Below, one piece after another: positions 9,275 to 17,569 of a stretch of DNA of 64,000 nucleotides. The position numbers and the translations under genes were made by a program. The stretch comes from Actinomadura mexicana (GTDB lineage: Bacteria; Actinomycetota; Actinomycetes; Streptosporangiales; Streptosporangiaceae), in the NCBI RefSeq assembly GCF_900188105.1, contig NZ_FZNP01000006.1, positions 372,001 through 436,000 of the forward strand, in the 5' to 3' direction. The stretch's first letter is position 1. Each line of letters starts with the position of its first letter. The notes under the pieces were generated by a model that did not search any database, was not told the origin of the DNA, and saw only the letters and a list, made by a program, of their open reading frames with translations.

Positions 9275-9302
9275 GCGCCCGGAACCCTGCGGTCCCGGGC
9301 GC
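9275..9302 (-). terminator. Terminator hairpin downstream of hup
   Basis: GCGCCCGG (9275-9282) pairs with CCGGGCGC (9295-9302) around a 12-nt loop, just past the hup stop on the minus strand. There is no long T-run, as is usual in high-GC actinomycetes. It may also stop transcripts coming from fbiD. Confidence 0.65.
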
Positions 9303-9317
9303 CGACGCGGTGAGGCA

Positions 9318-9596
9318 TTACTTCTTTCCGGCCACCAGGTTCTTGAAGTCGGCGCCCGCCTTGAACTTCGGCACGGACGTCGCGGGAACCTCGATGGTCT
9401 TGCCCGTTGCGGGGTTGCGGGCCGTGCGGGCAGGCCGGTCGGCCTTCTCGAACGAACCGAACCCGGTGATCGCGACCTTGTCGCCCTTGGCGACGGCGGT
9501 CTGGATCGCCTCCAGGATGGCGTCGACGGCCTCGGCTGCGGCCTTCTTGCTGCCCAGCCGGTCAGAGATCGCGTCGACCAGCTCACGCTTGTTCAT
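9318..9596 (-). CDS. hup: HU family DNA-binding protein
   Basis: A 92-residue HU/IHF-fold nucleoid protein. It starts MNKRELVDAISDRLG, has the GFGSFE turn (~46) and the DNA-binding arm RPARTARNPATGKTIEVPA, and ends with FKNLVAGKK. A GAGGAG ribosome site sits 6 nt before the ATG. It compacts and bends DNA. The 158 bp upstream (9597-9754) should hold its promoter. Position beside leuD matches the Streptomyces hup locus. Confidence 0.96.
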   Translation of the reverse strand: MNKRELVDAISDRLGSKKAAAEAVDAILEAIQTAVAKGDKVAITGFGSFEKADRPARTARNPATGKTIEVPATSVPKFKAGADFKNLVAGKK

Positions 9597-9754
9597 GGGT
9601 TACTCCTCTAGTTCCCCCCTTGCCCGAACGAAACTAAGGGACCACCACCACGGACACAATCACCTGCACGCAAACGATGGCGTGTCGCTGGCGTTTTTGT
9701 CGGTCTCGCCCCCGTCTCGCCCGGTGACCGGACCGGATCCGGCCACTGCGCACG

Positions 9755-10048
9755 CTAACCGACGTCGGGCCCGTCTTGGAAATCGGCGAGGAACGCGTCC
9801 AGCCTGCGAGCGGCCAGTTCGGCGTCCCGTTTGGCCAGATCGGTGATCGCCAGCAGGTGCCGGATGAGCCGCTGCCGGTCCTGTGGCGGGAGCGGTGCCA
9901 CGGCCCGGTGAGCGTCACGCAACTGGCGTGCGAGCTGCGTCAACGTCGGATCGTCCCACTCTGGCCCGGTCCACGGGGCCGTGCTCACTTGGAGTCCCCC
10001 AACGGTCGGCGGTCGTTGCACACTAGGGGGATTCTCCCCCGCGCCCAT
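9755..10048 (-). CDS. Conserved small protein between leuD and hup, function unknown
   Basis: The frame gives 97 residues from the ATG at 10048. A GTG at 9988 (starting STAPWTGPEW) has a better purine-rich ribosome site and would give 77 residues. The body, LARQLRDAHRAVAPLPPQDRQRLIRHLLAITDLAK, predicts two or three amphipathic helices. A small hypothetical ORF sits at the same place in Streptomyces, which supports it being real. Nothing in the sequence shows a function. Confidence 0.65.
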   Translation of the reverse strand: MGAGENPPSVQRPPTVGGLQVSTAPWTGPEWDDPTLTQLARQLRDAHRAVAPLPPQDRQRLIRHLLAITDLAKRDAELAARRLDAFLADFQDGPDVG

Positions 10049-10082
10049 ACCGACCGTCTCGCCCGGGGTACGTTCGGGCGCG

Positions 10083-10122
10083 CCCGTGGCGTCGGATACC
10101 TCCCGATATCCGACGCCATGGG
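10083..10122 (-). terminator. Terminator hairpin after leuCD
   Basis: CCCGTGGCGTCGGATA (10083-10098) pairs with TATCCGACGCCATGGG (10107-10122) with one G-T wobble and an 8-nt loop. It starts 25 bp past the leuD stop on the minus strand and probably ends the leuCD transcript. Confidence 0.75.
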
Positions 10123-10146
10123 CGGCGTGTCGCGGACCTCTGCGGG

Positions 10147-10734
10147 CTAGACCGTGGTGGGGAGCAGCGTGGTGCGGGCGGCCTCGAAATCGGCGATGGC
10201 GTCGGCGTGGCGCAGCGTGAGGCCGATGTCGTCCAGGCCCTCCATGAGGCGCCAGCGGGTGTAGTCGTCGATCTCGAACGGCGCGGTCTGCGCGCCCCAG
10301 CGGACCTCGCGCGCGCCCAGGTCGACGGTGATCTCCAGGGCGGGGTCCTTCTCGACCGCGCTCTGCAGCGCCTCGACCTGCTCGCCCGTGAGGACGACCG
10401 GCAGCAGGCCCATCTTCGTGGAGTTGTTGCGGAAGATGTCGCCGAAGCGCGGCGCGATCACGGCGCGGAAGCCGTACTGCTGCAGCGCCCAGACGGCGTG
10501 CTCGCGGGACGATCCGGTGCCGAAGTCGGGCCCGGCGACCAGGATGCCCGCGCCCTCGTACCGCGGCTGGTTCAGGACGAAGTCGGGGTCCTCGCGCCAG
10601 GCCGAGAACAGGCCCTTGTCGAATCCGGTGCGGCTGACCTGCTTGAGCCACACGGCGGGGATGATCTGGTCGGTGTCGACGTTGGCGCGGCGCAGCGGCA
10701 CCCCGCGCCCGGTGTAGGTGGTGAACGCTTCCAT
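10147..10734 (-). CDS. leuD: 3-isopropylmalate dehydratase small subunit
   Basis: This 195-residue protein has the LeuD landmarks: VPLRRANVDTDQIIPA (~13), the GPDFGTGSSREHAVWAL swivel-domain motif (~66) and FGDIFRNNS. With LeuC it isomerises 2-isopropylmalate to 3-isopropylmalate in leucine synthesis. It lies 9 bp after leuC on the same strand and is certainly co-transcribed. Confidence 0.97.
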   Translation of the reverse strand: MEAFTTYTGRGVPLRRANVDTDQIIPAVWLKQVSRTGFDKGLFSAWREDPDFVLNQPRYEGAGILVAGPDFGTGSSREHAVWALQQYGFRAVIAPRFGDIFRNNSTKMGLLPVVLTGEQVEALQSAVEKDPALEITVDLGAREVRWGAQTAPFEIDDYTRWRLMEGLDDIGLTLRHADAIADFEAARTTLLPTTV

Positions 10735-10743
10735 CGTGGCTCC

Positions 10744-12198
10744 TCAGAGGTCGGCTTCGTTCTGGGGGGACGACTCCCCAGCCCCCCCGGCGGCTTCGCC
10801 GAGGTCATGGGGCGCGGCCAGGTGCCCGGTGACGGCCGTGGCGGCGGCGACGGCGGGCGACACCAGGTGGGTGCGGCCGCCCGGCCCCTGCCGGCCCTCG
10901 AAGTTGCGGTTGGACGTGGAGGCGCTGCGCTCGCCGGGCGTGAGCTTGTCGGGGTTCATCGCCAGGCACATCGAGCAGCCGGCCTCGCGCCACTCGGCGC
11001 CGGAGGCCGAGATGACGGCGTCCAGCCCCTCCTCCTCGGCCTGCTTCTTGACCTTCATGGAGCCGGGGACGACCAGCATCCGGACGCCGTCGGCGACCTT
11101 GCGGCCCTCCAGCACGCCCGCGACGGCGCGCAGGTCCTCGATGCGGCCGTTGGTGCAGGAGCCGACGAAGACGGTGTCGACCGCGATGTCGCGCAGGGGC
11201 GTCCCGGCGGTCAGGCCCATGTACTCCAGGGCGCGCTCGGCGGACTGGCGCTGGACGGGGTCGTCGTAGGTGGCGGGGTCGGGCACGGACCCGCCGAGCG
11301 GCAGGCCCTGGCCGGGGTTCGTCCCCCAGGTGACGAACGGGGTCAGCTCGGACGCGTCGATCACGACCTCCCGGTCGAACACCGCGTCGTCGTCGGTGCG
11401 CAGGGAGGCCCAGTACTCGACGGCCCGGTCCCAGTCCTCGCCCTGCGGGGCGTGCGGGCGGTCCTTGAGGTAGGCGAACGTGGTCTCGTCCGGGGCGATC
11501 ATCCCGGCGCGGGCGCCGGCCTCGATGGACATGTTGCAGACCGTCATGCGGCCCTCCATCGACAGCCCCCGGACGGCCTCGCCGCGGTACTCGACGATGT
11601 GGCCCTGGCCGCCGCCGGTGCCGATCCGGGCGATGATCGCGAGGATCAGGTCCTTGGCGGTGACGCCCTCCGGCAGCGCGCCCTCGACCGTGACGGCCAT
11701 CGTCTTCGGCCGGATCTGCGGCAGCGTCTGCGTGGCGAGGACGTGCTCGACCTCGCTGGTGCCGATCCCGAAGGCGAGGGCGCCGAACGCACCGTGCGTG
11801 GAGGTGTGCGAGTCGCCGCACACGACGGTCATGCCGGGCTGGGTCAGGCCCAGCTGCGGGCCGATGACGTGGACGATGCCCTGACCCTCGTCGCCCATCG
11901 GGTGCAGCCGGACCCCGAAGTCGGAGCAGTTCTTGCGCAGCGTCTCGACCTGGGCGCGCGACACCGGGTCGGCGATCGGCTTGAGCAGGTCCGTGGTCGG
12001 GACGTTGTGGTCCTCGGTGGCGATCGTCAGGTCGGGGCGGCGGACCTGGCGGCCCGCCATCCGCAGCCCGTCGAACGCCTGCGGGCTCGTGACCTCATGG
12101 ACCAGGTGCAGGTCGATGTAGAGGAGGTCGGGCTCGCCCTCGGCGTGCCGTACGACGTGCGCGTCGTACACCTTCTCGGCCAGTGTTCGGCCCATCAC
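10744..12198 (-). CDS. leuC: 3-isopropylmalate dehydratase large subunit
   Basis: The aconitase-type catalytic subunit has 484 residues. Fe-S cysteines are visible in VFVGSCTNGR (~347) and AGCSMCLAMN (~407), and substrate-binding motifs in TEDHNVPT and GDSHTSTHGAFG. The last ~17 residues after HLAAPHDL (EAAGGAGESSPQNEADL) go beyond the normal end of the family and are encoded by a GC-rich repeat-like piece at about 10757-10803. It forms an operon with leuD and diverges from ndgR. Confidence 0.97.
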   Translation of the reverse strand: MMGRTLAEKVYDAHVVRHAEGEPDLLYIDLHLVHEVTSPQAFDGLRMAGRQVRRPDLTIATEDHNVPTTDLLKPIADPVSRAQVETLRKNCSDFGVRLHPMGDEGQGIVHVIGPQLGLTQPGMTVVCGDSHTSTHGAFGALAFGIGTSEVEHVLATQTLPQIRPKTMAVTVEGALPEGVTAKDLILAIIARIGTGGGQGHIVEYRGEAVRGLSMEGRMTVCNMSIEAGARAGMIAPDETTFAYLKDRPHAPQGEDWDRAVEYWASLRTDDDAVFDREVVIDASELTPFVTWGTNPGQGLPLGGSVPDPATYDDPVQRQSAERALEYMGLTAGTPLRDIAVDTVFVGSCTNGRIEDLRAVAGVLEGRKVADGVRMLVVPGSMKVKKQAEEEGLDAVISASGAEWREAGCSMCLAMNPDKLTPGERSASTSNRNFEGRQGPGGRTHLVSPAVAAATAVTGHLAAPHDLGEAAGGAGESSPQNEADL

Positions 12199-12296
12199 TC
12201 CACCTCACCTGTGCTGATCGTCGGTCGTGCTGGTCGTCGGCGCGGCGTCGCGCCGCGGTCCCGGCCGCCCCGGGAGGCCCCGGTCACCTCGATTTG

Positions 12297-12315
12297 CATC
12301 TCAAATTACGAGACG
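12297..12315. promoter_or_regulatory. Dyad in the leuC/ndgR promoter region, candidate NdgR operator
   Basis: CATCTC (12297-12302) and GAGACG (12310-12315) form an imperfect inverted repeat with a 7-nt AT-rich centre, 14 bp before the ndgR ATG and inside the divergent leuC promoter region. NdgR/AreB/LtbR-type IclR regulators bind the leuC upstream region in other actinobacteria. This is the only clear dyad here. Confidence 0.55.
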
Positions 12316-12328
12316 GCAATATCAAACC

Positions 12329-13048
12329 ATGGACAACTCTAGCGGAGTCGGCGTACTTGACAAAGCGGTGCTCGTACTGAACGCGCTGGAGGCCGGTCCG
12401 GCCTCGCTCGCCCAGCTCGTCCAGACGACGGGGCTGGCCCGCCCCACCGCCCACCGGCTGGCCGTCGCGCTGGAGCACCACCGCCTCGTCCACCGCGACA
12501 CGCAGGGGCGCTTCATCCTCGGGCCGCGGCTGGCCGAGCTCGCGGTCGCGGCCGGCGAGGACCGCCTGCTCGCGATCGCGCAGCCCATCCTGGCCCAGTT
12601 GCGCGACCATACCGGCGAGAGCGCCTCGCTGTTCCGCCGCCAGGGGGACGTGCGGGTCTGCGTGGCCGCCGCCGAGCGCACCAGCGGCCTGCGCGACACC
12701 ATCCCGGTCGGCGCGGCGCTGCCGATGTCGGCGGGGTCGGCCGCGCAGATCCTGCTCGCCTGGGAGGAGCCCGACCGGCTGCACCGCGGGCTGCGCGGCG
12801 CCAAGTTCGAGGCCACGACGCTGGCGTCCGTGCGGCGCCGGGGCTGGGCGCAGAGCATCGGCGAGCGCGAGCAGGGCGTCGGCTCCGTCTCGGCCCCCAT
12901 CCGCGGCGCCGCCGGACGGGTGATCGCCGCCGTCTCGGTGTCCGGTCCCCTCGAACGCCTCACCCGCTCCCCCGGGCGCCTGCACGCCGCACCCGTCGCC
13001 GCCGCCGCGGAGAAGATCTCCGAAGGCATGCGCCGCACCGCGTCCTGA
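12329..13048 (+). CDS. ndgR: IclR family regulator of amino acid metabolism (NdgR/AreB/LtbR type)
   Basis: From the ATG at 12329 the protein is 239 residues, normal for IclR. The winged helix (SLAQLVQTTGLARPTAHRLAVALE) occupies residues ~25-50 and the effector-binding domain the rest. Its divergent placement against leuCD is the diagnostic context for NdgR/AreB/LtbR, which control leucine and related amino acid genes and in Streptomyces also affect antibiotic output. The open frame upstream of 12329 is repeat-rich and unlikely to be translated. Confidence 0.9.
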   Translation: MDNSSGVGVLDKAVLVLNALEAGPASLAQLVQTTGLARPTAHRLAVALEHHRLVHRDTQGRFILGPRLAELAVAAGEDRLLAIAQPILAQLRDHTGESASLFRRQGDVRVCVAAAERTSGLRDTIPVGAALPMSAGSAAQILLAWEEPDRLHRGLRGAKFEATTLASVRRRGWAQSIGEREQGVGSVSAPIRGAAGRVIAAVSVSGPLERLTRSPGRLHAAPVAAAAEKISEGMRRTAS

Positions 13049-13145
13049 GCCCGGCCCGGACGCGCGGCCCGATCCGGCCGTGGTGCGAATCACCACAAGC
13101 CGGGCGGACCTGGGATTGTGCCGGTCTCCGTGCCTCCCACCTCGC

Positions 13146-13162
13146 TACCGTTGCCTTCGGTA
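13146..13162. promoter_or_regulatory. Perfect 5-bp dyad upstream of a MerR-type gene
   Basis: TACCG (13146-13150) and CGGTA (13158-13162) are separated by 7 bp and end 13 bp before the GTG start. MerR proteins bind dyads of about this span between -35 and -10 elements, so autoregulation is likely. No convincing promoter hexamers were assigned. Confidence 0.5.
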
Positions 13163-13175
13163 AAGGGGGTGCAAC

Positions 13176-13865
13176 GTGCAGATCTCCGAGCTCAGCGACC
13201 GCAGCGGGCTGACGGTCCAGACGATCAAGTTCTACATCCGGGAGGGCCTGCTGCCGAAGGGCTCGGCGGTGAGCGCCACGCGCTCGGAGTACGACGGGCG
13301 GCACCTGGAGCGGCTCCGGCTGATCAGTGCGCTGCGCGAGGCGGGCGACATGCCGATCTCGGCGATCCAGGAGGTCATCGAGGCGATCGAGGACGACCGG
13401 GTCGGCATGCACGAGCTGTTCGCCACCACCCAGCACGCGGTCGGCCCGCACGTCGCCGCGCCGCACGACCCGCACTGGCGGGCCGCCCGCGAGGACGTCG
13501 ACGCCCTCGTCCGCGAGCTCGGCTGGCAGGTCGGCGACCGCGCCCCCGCCCGCGACCTGCTGGCCCACGCGTTCGTGGCGCTGCGCCGGCTCGGTTTCCC
13601 GATCACCCTCAAGGACCTGCGCCCCTACGTGAAGGCGGCCGCCGAGGTCGCCGAGCACGAGATCGGACGGGTCGTCGAGGGCGCCCCGCGGGCCCGGACC
13701 GTCCATTCGCTGCTGGTCTCGACCATCCTCTACGAGCAGGTCCTCACGTCCCTGCACCGGCTGGCCCAGGAGGACGCCTCGGCGCGCCGCTTCGGCCGCG
13801 TCCGGCCCCAGCCGTCCGGCCTGGCCGCCCAGGCTGACCCGCCCCACCAGGCATTTCCGGGATAG
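13176..13865 (+). CDS. MerR family transcriptional regulator
   Basis: The 229-residue protein has an N-terminal MerR helix-turn-helix (MQISELSDRSGLTVQTIKFY, then IREGLLPKG) and the wing SEYDGRHLERLRLISALREAG within the first 60 residues. The rest is helical with no recognisable ligand domain; there is no cysteine cluster for metal sensing. It reads away from ndgR and no target gene is obvious nearby. The GTG at 13176 keeps the conserved MerR start. Confidence 0.85.
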   Translation: MQISELSDRSGLTVQTIKFYIREGLLPKGSAVSATRSEYDGRHLERLRLISALREAGDMPISAIQEVIEAIEDDRVGMHELFATTQHAVGPHVAAPHDPHWRAAREDVDALVRELGWQVGDRAPARDLLAHAFVALRRLGFPITLKDLRPYVKAAAEVAEHEIGRVVEGAPRARTVHSLLVSTILYEQVLTSLHRLAQEDASARRFGRVRPQPSGLAAQADPPHQAFPG

Positions 13866-13921
13866 ACGGTCGGAATTGCCATTCTTGCCCCCGAATTAGG
13901 GCTTCGTTTTCTTCGCCTAAT

Positions 13922-14320
13922 ATGAAGGCGATGACCGCGACCACGCCCCCGGGCCCCTCGGGCGGCAGGTGGACCGACCGCCTGCTCGCCGAGGGCGACG
14001 ACCCCGATCCGCGCTTCACCATGGCCAACGAGCGCACGTTCCTGGCCTGGATCCGCACGGCGCTGGCACTGATCGCGGGCGGTATCGGCCTCGCCCTGGC
14101 CGGCGACCTGATCGAATCGCCGCTGCGGCAGGTGCTCGCGGTCGGCTTCGCCGCGGGCGGCGCCCTGGTCGCCGCGCTGGCGTTCCGCCGGTGGCTGCGG
14201 ACCGAGCGCGCGCTGCGCCGCGCCGAGACGCTGCCGCCGCCCGCGCTGGCCCCGGTCATCTCCTACGGGCTGGCGGGCGCCGCGATCATCCTGCTGGTCG
14301 CGCTGCTGGTCACCCGTTGA
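13922..14320 (+). CDS. DUF202 (YidH-like) membrane protein
   Basis: The 132-residue product has the DUF202 signature ANERTFLAWIRTALALIAGGIGLAL (written here as two parts: ANERTFLAWIRTA and LALIAGGIGLAL) around residues 38-62 and three hydrophobic segments. This family is an inner-membrane protein of unknown function. The stop overlaps the next gene by TTGA, so the two are coupled. Confidence 0.88.
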   Translation: MKAMTATTPPGPSGGRWTDRLLAEGDDPDPRFTMANERTFLAWIRTALALIAGGIGLALAGDLIESPLRQVLAVGFAAGGALVAALAFRRWLRTERALRRAETLPPPALAPVISYGLAGAAIILLVALLVTR

Positions 14321-14619
14321 GGCTCCGGGACCCGGGCGCGGTGCCGGAGCGGACGGCGCTGGCCTGGTCGCGCACCACCATGGCCCTGATCGGCGCGGGG
14401 CTGCTGTGCGTGCGGCTCGCCCCCTCGGCCCCGGGCACGGTCCTCGCGGCGGCGGTCGTAAGCGGCGGTGCGGCGCTGATGCTGCGCCGCACCCACAGGA
14501 GCTTCCACGCCCGGCGCGCCCTGCCGTCGGGGGCGGGCGCCGCCGACCCGGTCTCGATCCTGATCACGACCGGCCTGGCGATGCTGCTGGCAGGAGTCGT
14601 CGCGGCCTTCGCCTTCTAG
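14317..14619 (+). CDS. Second DUF202-type membrane protein, TTG start
   Basis: Starting at the TTG that overlaps the previous stop gives 100 residues. It repeats the family motif as PERTALAWSRTTMALIGAG near the start and has three predicted membrane segments. Paired DUF202 genes of this kind are common in actinomycetes and presumably act together. Function is unknown. Confidence 0.85.
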   Translation: MRLRDPGAVPERTALAWSRTTMALIGAGLLCVRLAPSAPGTVLAAAVVSGGAALMLRRTHRSFHARRALPSGAGAADPVSILITTGLAMLLAGVVAAFAF

Positions 14620-14653
14620 ATCACGCACTTTCGAGGTCACGGGTGTTTCGAGC

Positions 14654-14670
14654 CATGCGCGCCGCGCATG
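14654..14670. promoter_or_regulatory. Near-perfect palindrome upstream of the dehydrogenase-RidA fusion gene
   Basis: CATGCGCG (14654-14661) and CGCGCATG (14663-14670) form an 8-bp inverted repeat around a single base, about 60 bp before the ATG at 14731. It is suited to a dimeric regulator, possibly the LysR protein encoded downstream, but that link is a guess. Confidence 0.45.
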
Positions 14671-14730
14671 GCCAACGTGCGAAGTCTTCGCTGGTGGCAT
14701 GAGTGCGCGACCTCTAACGTCGGTCGCACC

Positions 14731-15963
14731 ATGACACGAATCGCCTTTCTCGGACTGGGACGCATGGGCGTCCCGATGGCCCGGCGCCTCGCCGCCGCCG
14801 GGCACGACCTGACCGTCTGGAACCGCACGCCCGCCCGGGCCGCGCCGCTCGCGGAGGCGGGTGCGACCGCCTGCGGCACGCCCGCCGAGGCGGCCCGGGA
14901 CCGCGAGCTGGTCGTCACGATGCTCACCGACGCGGCCGCCGTCGAGGACGTGCTGTTCGGCCCGGACGGCGCCGTCCCGGCCCTGCCGCCCGGCGCCGTG
15001 GTCGCCGACATGTCGACGATCGGCCCGGACGCCGTCCACCGCATCCGGAGCCGGTTGCCCGAGGGGATCGGACACGTCGACGCGCCGGTCTCCGGCAGCC
15101 TCCCGCAGGCGGAGGCGGGCGAACTGGCGATCCTCGCGGGCGCCGAGCCGGACGATCTCGCACGCTGCGCCGGCGCCCTCGCCGTCCTCGGGGACGTCCG
15201 GCACGTCGGCCCGCCCGGCTCGGGCGCCGCGCTCAAACTGGTGGTGAACAGCGCGCTCGTCGGGAACTTCGCCGTTCTCGGCGAGACGCTGGCCCTGGCC
15301 GACCGGCTGGGCGTCGACCCCGGCCTCGCCCTGGACGCGCTGGCGCGCACCAGCCCCCAGGCCCGCCGCCTCAAGGAGCACACCGGCGGCGACTCGCCGC
15401 GCTTCACGCTCGCGCTGGCGGCCAAAGACCTCGCACTCGCCCTGGACGGCTCCCCGCCCGCGGGCGTCCTGTCCACCGTCCGGGCCCGGACGGACGCCGC
15501 GCTCGCCGCCGGGCTCGGCGGCCACGACCTCGTCGCCCTCACCGACCACATCAGGAGGACCCCGCCCATGCGCGTGACGCTCGGCAACCCCGGGACCGTT
15601 CCGGCCCCGCCGAACCCGGCCTACTCCCACACCGCGTACGTGACGCAGGGCCCGATGCTCTACGTGTCGGGGCAGATCGCCCTCGGCGAGGACGGCGAGG
15701 TGGACGAGCCCGGCGACATGACCCGCCAGTCGGAGGTGATCCTCTCGCTGCTGGAACGGATCCTCGCCGCGCACGGGGCCGGGTTCGGCGACGTGGTCAA
15801 CATCCGGACGTTCGTCACCGACCTGGACCGGCTGCGCGAGTACGGCGCCGTCCGCAGGCGGTACTTCACCGGACCGCCGCCGACCAGCACGACCGTCGAG
15901 GTCCCCCGGCTCTTCCACCCCGACGCCCTGCTGGAGGTGGAGATCGTCGCGGCCGTTCCCTAA
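14731..15963 (+). CDS. Fusion of an NAD-binding 6-phosphogluconate/HIBADH-family dehydrogenase with a RidA-family domain
   Basis: One uninterrupted 410-residue frame carries two families. Residues ~1-280 are a beta-hydroxyacid dehydrogenase/imine reductase-like protein: Rossmann motif IAFLGLGRMGVPMARRL, VDAPVSGSLPQAEAG, and the lysine region AALKLVVNSALVGNF. Residues ~285-410 (from MRVTLGNPG) are a RidA/YjgF domain with YVSGQIALGEDGEV, VVNIRTFVTDL and STTVEVPRL. RidA hydrolyses reactive imines and enamines, so the fusion suggests oxidation of an amine or alcohol coupled to removal of an imine. The RidA arginine lies in NIRTF. It converges with the LysR gene, with overlapping stops. Confidence 0.9.
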   Translation: MTRIAFLGLGRMGVPMARRLAAAGHDLTVWNRTPARAAPLAEAGATACGTPAEAARDRELVVTMLTDAAAVEDVLFGPDGAVPALPPGAVVADMSTIGPDAVHRIRSRLPEGIGHVDAPVSGSLPQAEAGELAILAGAEPDDLARCAGALAVLGDVRHVGPPGSGAALKLVVNSALVGNFAVLGETLALADRLGVDPGLALDALARTSPQARRLKEHTGGDSPRFTLALAAKDLALALDGSPPAGVLSTVRARTDAALAAGLGGHDLVALTDHIRRTPPMRVTLGNPGTVPAPPNPAYSHTAYVTQGPMLYVSGQIALGEDGEVDEPGDMTRQSEVILSLLERILAAHGAGFGDVVNIRTFVTDLDRLREYGAVRRRYFTGPPPTSTTVEVPRLFHPDALLEVEIVAAVP

Positions 15964-16970
15964 GGCCGCGGCTTCCCGCTCTCGGAGCGAAGCTCCCCGG
16001 CGCCGCCCCCGGGCCGCAGCTCGGCGCCGCCCCCGGGCCGCAGCTCGGCGGCGCCGCCCCCGGGCCGCAGCTCGGCGGCCACGTCCCGCAGGTCCGTCAG
16101 GAACGCGGTGACGGGCGGGGACCTGCGCGCGTGCCGTCCCACCGCCGCGTAGACGGCGCGGCGGGGGCGGCCGGACGTCACGGCGCGCAGCACGACGCCG
16201 TCCCGCGCCAGGGCGGAGGCCGCCAGCGCCGGGACGAGCGTGACGCCGAACCCCTCGGCGACCAGCCCCAGCTTGGAGATCCACTCGGCGACCCGCAGCG
16301 GCGTCCGCGGCACGAACCCGGCCGCCTCGCACCGGGCGCGCAGCGCCGCGATCGCCTCCGGGTCGTCGGCGACGATCCACGGCTCGTCCGCCAGCTCCGC
16401 GAGCGGGAGGCGCTCGCGGGCGGCGAGCCGGTGGCCGGCCGGCAGCGCGACGAGCAGCGCGTCGTCCAGCAGGGTCACCAGGCCGTCGGCCACGATCGAG
16501 GGGACCTTGTGCGTGCTGACCAGCGCGATGTCGAGATCGCCCGCCTCCAGCATCGGCAGCAGGCGCTCGGTGGTGCCCTCGCGCAGCAGCGGCCGGACGC
16601 CCGGGTGCCGGGCCCGGAACCGGGCGAGCGCACGGGGGACGAGCGCGGCGTTGGCGGTGGGGAACGCGCCGACTCGCAGGGTCCCGGTGTCGAGCCGGCG
16701 CAGCCCGTCGAGGGCGCGGGCCGTGTCGGCGAGCCGGTCGAGGAGGGCGCGCGCGTGCGGGAGCAGGTGCTCACCGGCGGGCGTCGGCCGCACGCCCCGG
16801 GCGCCGCGCGCGAACAGCTCCACCCCGCAGACGTCCTCCAGCGCCGCGACCTGCCGCGAGACGGCCGACTGCGTGTAGCCTTCCGCGGCCGCCGCGGCGG
16901 TGAAGGAGCCCAGGTCTGCGACGGCGACGAAGGTCCGCAGCAGGACGGGGTCGAGGGCTTCGGCGCGCAC
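15960..16970 (-). CDS. LysR family transcriptional regulator with repeat-encoded C-terminal tail
   Basis: The GTG at 16970 gives 336 residues starting VRAEALDPVLLRTF. The LysR helix-turn-helix is residues ~17-45 (AAAAAEGYTQSAVSRQVAALE), followed by the substrate-binding domain with TGTLRVGAFPTANAALVP. The tail AELRPGGG, repeated three times, comes from a tandem DNA repeat and is not family sequence. The gene diverges from the Nudix gene with 67 bp between starts, and converges on the fusion gene; either could be its target. Confidence 0.85.
   Translation of the reverse strand: MRAEALDPVLLRTFVAVADLGSFTAAAAAEGYTQSAVSRQVAALEDVCGVELFARGARGVRPTPAGEHLLPHARALLDRLADTARALDGLRRLDTGTLRVGAFPTANAALVPRALARFRARHPGVRPLLREGTTERLLPMLEAGDLDIALVSTHKVPSIVADGLVTLLDDALLVALPAGHRLAARERLPLAELADEPWIVADDPEAIAALRARCEAAGFVPRTPLRVAEWISKLGLVAEGFGVTLVPALAASALARDGVVLRAVTSGRPRRAVYAAVGRHARRSPPVTAFLTDLRDVAAELRPGGGAAELRPGGGAELRPGGGAGELRSESGKPRP
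15998..16072. repeat. Tandem 24/24/27-bp repeat in the 3' end of the LysR gene
   Basis: Three direct copies (15998-16021, 16022-16045, 16046-16072) of a unit with CGCCCCCGGGCCGCAGCT encode the AELRPGGG tail. All are multiples of three, so copy number could change without breaking the frame. Confidence 0.85.
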
Positions 16971-17037
16971 CCCCGGAGCATACGGCCACCGTGACCGCGA
17001 ACCCCCACCACGAATCCGCCGGGCGTCCTGGAGGAGA

Positions 17038-17445
17038 ATGACCGCCGTGGAAGATCTCGACGTCGTCGCGTGGGTCCAGGTGGCGGACGGCCGCATGCTC
17101 GCCGTCCGGTCGCGGGGCCGCGACCTGCTGTACCTGCCCGGCGGAAAGCGGGAGCCGGGCGAGGACGACTGGTCGGCCCTGTCCCGGGAGGTCCGCGAGG
17201 AGCTGGATCTGGAGCTGGACCGGGCGTCCTTCCGGGAACTGGGCGTGATCCGGGCCCCGGCCCATGACCAGCCCGACTTCGCCCACGTCCGCATGGCCTG
17301 CTTCACCGCCGCCTACCGGGGCGCGATGGCGGCGGCCGGCGAGGTGGACGAGTACGTCTACGTCGGGCGCGGCGAGCGGCATCTGCTGGCGCCGGCCGCG
17401 CGGGCCGCCCTCGACCTCGCCGAGCGGCACGGCCTGCTCGCCTGA
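17038..17445 (+). CDS. Nudix hydrolase
   Basis: The product is 135 residues from the ATG at 17038. A GAGGAG site directly before it suits the GTG at 17047 better in spacing, so the start may be 3 codons later. The Nudix box is visible as GGKREPGEDD then REVREELDLEL, with the usual final glycine replaced by Asp. Nudix enzymes cleave nucleoside diphosphates linked to another group; the substrate is unknown. Confidence 0.9.
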   Translation: MTAVEDLDVVAWVQVADGRMLAVRSRGRDLLYLPGGKREPGEDDWSALSREVREELDLELDRASFRELGVIRAPAHDQPDFAHVRMACFTAAYRGAMAAAGEVDEYVYVGRGERHLLAPAARAALDLAERHGLLA

Positions 17446-17569
17446 TCGACCTTCGGACCCCGCGCCCGGCGACTTTGGTCGCCGCGGGCGTGGTCCGGTG
17501 GCCGCTGCCCTGGCACGGGCGTCCCCGGAAGGCTCGGTGGCGGGCGGCTCGACCAGCGAGGAGCAGACC

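Noticed and set aside
9755..10651. 298-residue minus-strand protein covering leuD
   Set aside because: Its N-terminal two thirds are leuD in another frame; only the last 97 residues look like a real gene.
10207..12342. Long plus-strand frame of about 700 codons opposite leuCD
   Set aside because: It is the antisense shadow of leuD and leuC; composition is typical of high-GC reverse frames.
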